Assembly: GCF_013141715.1 (NCBI RefSeq)
Contig: NZ_WHOA01000241.1
Coordinates: 434,001-498,000 of the forward strand
Length of the DNA stretch: 64,000 bases
Origin: Paenibacillus phytorum
GTDB lineage: Bacteria; Bacillota; Bacilli; Paenibacillales; NBRC-103111
Reading direction: 5' to 3'
The position numbers and the translations under genes are program-made. Positions within the stretch are counted from its first letter, which is position 1. Every line of letters begins with the position of its first letter. The notes beneath the pieces are model-generated. The model searched no databases, was not told the origin of the DNA, and saw only the letters and a list, made by a program, of their open reading frames with translations. Below, in pieces: positions 59,116-64,000 of the stretch.

Positions 59116-59993
59116 GCAAGGTGATAATTGGCCTCATTCAAACCTCGCATGATGTACATGGCGATGAGGCTGTGGCCAAGCACAAAGAAGCGGCGATACA
59201 AAAGCATATCGCATTGGTTCGTAAAGCGGCGCAGCAGGGCGCACAAATTATTTCTTTGCAAGAAATTTTCTACGGCCCTTATTTCTGCGCAGAGCAAACA
59301 ACAAGGTGGTATGATGCCGCAGAGGAAATACCGAAGGGGCCAACGACTATGCTTTTTCAGGAATTGGCGAAGGAACTCGGAGTTGTCATCATCCTTCCCA
59401 TTTATGAGCGAGAAGGCATCGCTTCGTACTACAATACGGCTGCAGTGATCGATGCTGATGGTACCTATTTGGGAAAATATCGCAAGCATCACATTCCGCA
59501 CGTGGCGGCAGGCGGCGGATCTTGTGGGTTCTGGGAGAAATATTATTTTAAACCAGGTAATCTGGGCTACCCCGTGTTCGATACAGCGTTTGCTAAAGTT
59601 GGGGTTTACATCTGTTACGATCGCCATTTCCCAGAAGGAGCAAGGGTTCTTGGACTCGGTGGAGCTGAGATTGTGTTCAATCCGTCCGCTACAGTAGCGG
59701 GGACATCCGAGTATCTCTGGAAGCTCGAGCAGCCAGCCCACGCCGTGGCCAATGGGTATTATGTCGGTGCCATTAATCGTGTTGGTCTCGAAGCTCCGTG
59801 GAACATGGGAGAATTCTATGGTCAATCTTACTTGGTGGATCCGCGTGGTTCAATCGTTTCCATCGGAAGTCGAGATCAAGATGAAGTGGTCATCGGCGAA
59901 ATGGACAAAGAGTTAATCCGTGAAGTCCGCAATGTTTGGCAATTTTATCGGGATCGCAGGCCTGAAACCTATGATCAAATCGTTAGCTTATAA
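59112..59993 (+). CDS. Nitrilase-superfamily beta-ureidopropionase
   Basis: Carbon-nitrogen hydrolase of 293 residues with the Glu-Lys-Cys triad visible in SLQEIFYGPYFC, GKYRKHHIPHV and VGVYICYDRHFPEGAR. The PYFCAEQ and NPSATVAGTSEYLWKLEQPA blocks match bacterial beta-ureidopropionases and N-carbamoylputrescine amidases; pyrimidine genes on both sides favour N-carbamoyl-beta-alanine as substrate. ATG 59112 overlaps the M20 gene stop. Confidence 0.9.
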   Translation: MSKVIIGLIQTSHDVHGDEAVAKHKEAAIQKHIALVRKAAQQGAQIISLQEIFYGPYFCAEQTTRWYDAAEEIPKGPTTMLFQELAKELGVVIILPIYEREGIASYYNTAAVIDADGTYLGKYRKHHIPHVAAGGGSCGFWEKYYFKPGNLGYPVFDTAFAKVGVYICYDRHFPEGARVLGLGGAEIVFNPSATVAGTSEYLWKLEQPAHAVANGYYVGAINRVGLEAPWNMGEFYGQSYLVDPRGSIVSIGSRDQDEVVIGEMDKELIREVRNVWQFYRDRRPETYDQIVSL

Positions 59994-60013
59994 GCGTGGG
60001 AGGGGGAGCGAAG

Positions 60014-61378
60014 ATGAGTTCAACATTTATTTCCTTAACCGATTTGAAACGCAATTTCGCCGAGGTCAAATCTGGCATGAAGCCGAAAGAGGCGATCGAG
60101 GAATCGAACCGCTGCTTATTTTGTTATGATGCTCCTTGCATTCGTGCCTGTCCAACCGGTATTGATATTCCCTCATTTATCAAAAAGATTGCTTCAGGCA
60201 ATCTCAAAGGCTCCGCACGCACGATCATGGATGCGAATCCGGTAGGGGCCTCTTGTTCAAGGGTATGTCCCACAGAAGAGCTATGTGAAGGAGCTTGTGT
60301 ACTCAATCATTCGTCCAAGCCTATCCTGATTGGCAACTTACAGCGCTATGCGACAGATTGGGCAATCAAGAATGAACAAATATTGTTCAAGGCCGGGACA
60401 AGTAATGGGAAGTCGGTTGCTGTGATTGGGGGCGGGCCTGCTGGTTTATCGGCAGCTCGAGAGCTTGCCCGCTTCGGGTTCAAGATTACGGTGTTTGAGG
60501 CGAAGGAGCAGGCTGGAGGGTTAGATACCTATGGGATCGTCTCGTTTCGGCTGCCCCAGGAAATATCGCTTTGGGAAGTCGAGCAGGTTAGGCAGTTAGG
60601 TGTGGAATTCCGCATGAGTACGCGAGTTGGCATAGATATAAGTAGCGCAGATTTACTGGGCGACTATGATGCTGTAGTTCTGGCTGTGGGCATGTCGAAG
60701 GTTCCGATGCTCGGTATTGAAGGCGAAGCCTTGACGGGCGTGTACGACGCCATTGATTTTGTTGAATCCACGAAGACAGAACAAGAGCTGGATACATTCC
60801 TCATTGGGAAGCGGGTAGCGGTCATTGGAGCGGGAAATACAGCCATTGATGCGGCCACGTGTTCAGTGAGACTAGGAGCTGAAAAGGTGCAAATTGTTTA
60901 TCGGCGTACGCAGGAAGAGATGACGGCGTATGATTTTGAATATGATTTCGCTAAGCAGGATGGCGTTGCGTTTCAGTGGCTTACAGCTCCAAAACGGATC
61001 ATCGGGGATGCGAATGGGAATGTCGTAGCATTAGAATGCCTACGCATGGAACTAGTGGAAGTAGATGCGGGGCGCAAACGTCCGGTTCCCGTTGAAGGCT
61101 CAGAAATCATCATTGAGGTAGATGCCGTTATTAAAGCGATTGGACAGACGAGGCATGTTTCCCTCATTGATCAATTCGAACTTGCACACACGCGAGGAAC
61201 CGTTACGGTTGATCCATTAACAGGTCAAACGTCCAATCCCAAGGTGTATGCAGCGGGCGACGTCATTTTCGGAGAAGGACAGGGAGAAGCCATGGTTGTA
61301 TCGGCGGCTCAGCAAGGCAAACAAACGGCTTATGCTATTTATAATCAACTGGTGAAAAGGGAAAATGCTTCGGCTTAA
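60014..61378 (+). CDS. preT: Dihydropyrimidine dehydrogenase NADH-binding subunit PreT
   Basis: Flavoprotein of 454 residues that passes electrons to PreA. An N-terminal Fe-S domain has CLFCYDAPCIRACPTGIDIP and CSRVCPTEELCEGAC. Two Rossmann units follow: FAD-binding VAVIGGGPAGLSAARELAR and NAD(P)-binding VAVIGAGNTAIDAATC; AAGDVIFGEGQGEAMVVSAA is the C-terminal FAD motif. It resembles the glutamate synthase small subunit, but adjacency to PreA decides the name. ATG 60014 is five bases after AGGGGGAG. Confidence 0.92.
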   Translation: MSSTFISLTDLKRNFAEVKSGMKPKEAIEESNRCLFCYDAPCIRACPTGIDIPSFIKKIASGNLKGSARTIMDANPVGASCSRVCPTEELCEGACVLNHSSKPILIGNLQRYATDWAIKNEQILFKAGTSNGKSVAVIGGGPAGLSAARELARFGFKITVFEAKEQAGGLDTYGIVSFRLPQEISLWEVEQVRQLGVEFRMSTRVGIDISSADLLGDYDAVVLAVGMSKVPMLGIEGEALTGVYDAIDFVESTKTEQELDTFLIGKRVAVIGAGNTAIDAATCSVRLGAEKVQIVYRRTQEEMTAYDFEYDFAKQDGVAFQWLTAPKRIIGDANGNVVALECLRMELVEVDAGRKRPVPVEGSEIIIEVDAVIKAIGQTRHVSLIDQFELAHTRGTVTVDPLTGQTSNPKVYAAGDVIFGEGQGEAMVVSAAQQGKQTAYAIYNQLVKRENASA

Positions 61379-61410
61379 TGACTATTTAAATGGATCGGGA
61401 GGGATTCAAC

Positions 61411-62706
61411 ATGGCTGATTTACGCATAAATCTGGCAGGTATAGCTTCACCTAATCCGTTCTGGTTGGCATCGGCTCCACCAACCAATACGGGATATCAA
61501 GTTCAGCGTGCTTTCGAAGCGGGGTGGGGTGGAGCGGTATGGAAAACTCTTGGTGATCCAATTATTAATACGTCTTCGCGCTTTGCCGCCATTCATTTCA
61601 ACGGACAACGCGTTGCGGGCTTCAATAATATTGAACTCATCACCGATCGGCCGCTTGAAGTCAATCTCAAAGAGATTTATGAGACGAAGAAGCGCTTTCC
61701 GAATCATGCGATTATTGTATCCCTGATGGTAGAGCCGAACCGCGAGAAATGGCATGAGATTGTGAAAAAGGTCGAAGCTGTAGGTGTAGACGGCTTGGAG
61801 CTGAACTTTGGCTGCCCGCACGGCATGGCTGAGCGCGGCATGGGCGCTGCTTCGGGGCAGCAGCCGGATCTCGTGGAGGCGCAGACGATGTGGGTGAAGG
61901 AAGCGGCGACGACGCCGGTCATCGTGAAGCTCACACCAAACATCACAGATATTACAAGCACAGCTAAGGCGGCGGTTCGAGGCGGAGCGGATGCGATTTC
62001 GTTGATCAATACGATCAACTCATTAGCAGGCGTAGATATCGATTCGTGGAACACGATTCCTCATGTCGGGGGCAAGGGCTCGCATGGCGGGTATTGCGGA
62101 CCGGCAGTTAAACCCATTGCCCTCCATATGGTTGCAGATTGTGCGCGAAATCCAGAGGTTGGCGTACCTATTTCTGGCATTGGCGGTATTTCCAATTGGC
62201 GAGATGCTGTTGAGTTCATGCTGATGGGCGCGACGGGTGTTCAAGTGTGTACGGCGGCGATGCACCATGGTTTCCGCATTGTGGAGGATATGATCGATGG
62301 CTTGAACAACTATTTGGATGTAAAAGGTCTCGCCAGCGTCACCGAATTGATCGGGAAATCCGTTCCGCGCTACTCCGATTGGGGGAACTTGGATTTGAAC
62401 TATGCGGTTGTGGCACGAATTGACACGGATACCTGTATCAACTGCAACAAATGCCATATTGCCTGCGAGGATACGTCTCATCAATGCATTGATATGTTGA
62501 CCGGTGATCAGGGTCAGTCTTATTTGCAAGTACGCGAAGAAGATTGTGTAGGATGTAACTTATGCGCGATTGTTTGTCCCGTTGAAGGCGCCATTTCTAT
62601 GATTGAGGTACCAGGAACAGATGCGCCAATGACGTGGAACGAAAGGCAGGAGGCTATCGCCAAGCTGTCAGAAGACAAAGATTCCACCAAGAAGGAGGCT
62701 GTGTAA
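61411..62706 (+). CDS. preA: Dihydropyrimidine dehydrogenase catalytic subunit PreA
   Basis: FMN- and Fe-S-containing subunit of 431 residues. A dihydroorotate-dehydrogenase-like barrel (NPFWLASAPPTNTGYQVQRA, ELNFGCPHGMAERGMG, INTINSLAGVDIDSW, ISGIGGISNWRDAVEFMLMG) is followed by a C-terminal ferredoxin domain with CINCNKCHIAC and CVGCNLCAIVCP. It reduces uracil and thymine to dihydro forms. At the position of the catalytic Cys of mammalian enzyme (LACGQ) this protein has Ser (AASGQ). ATG 61411 follows GGGAGGGA. Confidence 0.93.
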   Translation: MADLRINLAGIASPNPFWLASAPPTNTGYQVQRAFEAGWGGAVWKTLGDPIINTSSRFAAIHFNGQRVAGFNNIELITDRPLEVNLKEIYETKKRFPNHAIIVSLMVEPNREKWHEIVKKVEAVGVDGLELNFGCPHGMAERGMGAASGQQPDLVEAQTMWVKEAATTPVIVKLTPNITDITSTAKAAVRGGADAISLINTINSLAGVDIDSWNTIPHVGGKGSHGGYCGPAVKPIALHMVADCARNPEVGVPISGIGGISNWRDAVEFMLMGATGVQVCTAAMHHGFRIVEDMIDGLNNYLDVKGLASVTELIGKSVPRYSDWGNLDLNYAVVARIDTDTCINCNKCHIACEDTSHQCIDMLTGDQGQSYLQVREEDCVGCNLCAIVCPVEGAISMIEVPGTDAPMTWNERQEAIAKLSEDKDSTKKEAV

Positions 62707-62709
62707 CCA

Positions 62710-64000
62710 TGTCCAAGCTCATTAAGAACGGAACGGTCGTGACGGCTGTTGACCAGTATCAGGCGGACGTCCTTATCGAGAACGGGATCATTACGCAAAT
62801 AGGTCTGAACCTCTCCAAGGAAGGGGCAGAAATTGTAGATGCCGCAGGTCATTACGTGTTCCCAGGCGGTATTGATCCGCATACCCATCTTGACATGCCT
62901 TTTGGCGGCACGGTTACAGCCGATGATTTCGAGACCGGTACGAGAGCGGCTGCTTTCGGTGGAACGACAACGATCATTGACTTCTGTTTAACGAACAAAG
63001 GAAGACCGCTGAGTCAGTCTGTTCAAACTTGGCACCAAAAAGCCACAGGCAAAGCCGTCATTGACTATGGATTTCATTTAATGATTGCAGAAATCAACGA
63101 TGAGGTGCTGGCAGAGCTGCCGAAAATGATTCACGAAGAGGGGATCACCTCACTCAAAGTGTTTATGGCTTATAAAAATGTGTTCCAAGCCGACGACGGC
63201 ACGCTGTATAGGACATTGATCGAGGCAAAGCGGCACGGAGCACTTGTCATGGTACATGCAGAGAACGGCGATGTGATTGAATATTTGATTAAAGAAGCGC
63301 TGGAAGCGGGAAATACGGATCCGATTTACCATGCACTAACGCGTCCATCTTTAATTGAAGGAGAAGCGACAGGGCGTGCGGCTAAGCTTACTGCATTGGC
63401 AGGCTCTCAGCTTTATGTTGTTCATGTGACGTGCGAGGAAGCCGTTCAGCAGATTGCCGAAGCACGGAATCATGGTGTTGATATCTGGGGGGAAACGTGC
63501 CCGCAGTACTTGATGCTGGATCAGACCTATTTGGAAAAGCCGAATTTCGAAGGGGCAAAATACGTTTGGTCGCCTCCGCTGAGACCGCAGTATCACCAAG
63601 AGGCTCTGTGGACCGCTTTGAAAAATGGACAGCTCCAGACGCTCGGTTCTGATCACTGCTCTTTTAACTTTAACGGGCAAAAAGACTTGGGACTAGGCGA
63701 TTTTAGCAAAATCCCGAATGGAGGACCCTGCATTGAGGATCGATTCTCCATCCTATATTCAGAAGGCGTAGTGAAGGGCCGCATCACGTTGAATCAGTTC
63801 GTAGATATCGTATCTACGCGAATTGCGAAGCTTTTTGGCTTATTTCCCAAAAAAGGGACTATCGCTATAGGATGCGATGCAGATATTGTCATCTTTGATC
63901 CGAACGTAACTCGGACGATCTCAGCTGAAACCCACCATATGAATGTGGATTACAATCCATTTGAAGGCATCGTGATCTCTGGGGAGCCTGTCACTGTACT
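62710..64000 (+). CDS. hydA: Dihydropyrimidinase / D-hydantoinase (partial, runs off the window)
   Basis: About 430 codons are present and the frame is open at the edge; the family is about 460-480 residues, so little is missing. It opens the dihydropyrimidine ring to N-carbamoyl-beta-alanine. Binuclear metal-site residues are visible: His pair in GIDPHTHLDMPFGG, the carboxylated Lys in TSLKVFMAYK, His in MVHAENGDV, His in YVVHVTCEEA and Asp in LGSDHCSFN. GGAGG lies 11 bases before ATG 62710. Position after preA favours dihydropyrimidinase over allantoinase. Confidence 0.92.

Noticed and set aside
59106..59825. Long minus-strand frame opposite the beta-ureidopropionase gene
   Set aside because: It has no ribosome site or domain and mirrors a frame with an intact catalytic triad.

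Overview
The window is a stretch of chromosome from a spore-forming low-to-moderate-GC Bacillota, most likely a Paenibacillus. The gene order tepA-ylzJ-spoIIIE, ymfF-ymfH-ymfI-ymfJ-ymfK-ymfM, rimO-pgsA-cinA-recA-recX-rny-ymdB-spoVS, korA-korB, miaB-ricA is the conserved Bacillales core around recA. Sporulation genes, an XerS-type recombinase and many TTG/GTG starts behind strong GGAGG ribosome sites fit this. No rRNA, tRNA, insertion sequence, prophage or CRISPR array was found.

Layout. 0-20 kb is housekeeping: DNA translocase, elongation factor P modification proteins (ymfF, ymfH, ymfI), a RodZ-like protein, RimO, PgsA, CinA, RecA with an SOS box, RecX, RNase Y, YmdB and SpoVS. 20-27 kb holds a dipeptidase, a two-subunit 2-oxoacid:ferredoxin oxidoreductase (korAB), a PduL-type phosphotransacylase, miaB and ricA. 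26.5-33.5 kb has an orphan ABC ATPase overlapping a low-molecular-weight phosphatase, an orphan membrane histidine kinase, and a second 2-oxoacid oxidoreductase built as a gamma-ferredoxin fusion plus an alpha-beta fusion. 34-38 kb has a c-di-GMP-I riboswitch in front of a secreted SH3/NlpC-P60 peptidase, then a YkuK-like protein, an unknown protein, an APH-type kinase and a small Cys-rich protein.

38-52 kb is accessory: aldo/keto reductase facing an XerS-type recombinase, a SigV/RsiV-like ECF sigma and anti-sigma pair with a candidate autoregulated promoter, two Gln-rich proteins, a ykkC-family riboswitch and terminator in front of a three-gene ABC-2 exporter, an AraC regulator, small membrane proteins, a second tyrosine recombinase, an LD-carboxypeptidase and a LysM/NlpC-P60 peptidase.

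52.7-64 kb is one co-directional operon for reductive pyrimidine catabolism. A NitT/TauT-type ABC importer is followed by an aminotransferase, two unrelated carbamoyl-amidohydrolases (M20 and nitrilase types), PreT, PreA and dihydropyrimidinase (cut by the window end). Together these predict uracil/thymine uptake, reduction to the dihydropyrimidine, ring opening, decarbamoylation to beta-alanine and transamination.

The most notable non-coding signals are the two riboswitches, inverted repeats that would mask the ribosome-binding sites of spoIIIE and ymfJ, a 26-bp operator-like palindrome found in similar form at 46.6 and 52.5 kb, and a repeated 5'-leader hairpin upstream of miaB and the aldo/keto reductase gene.
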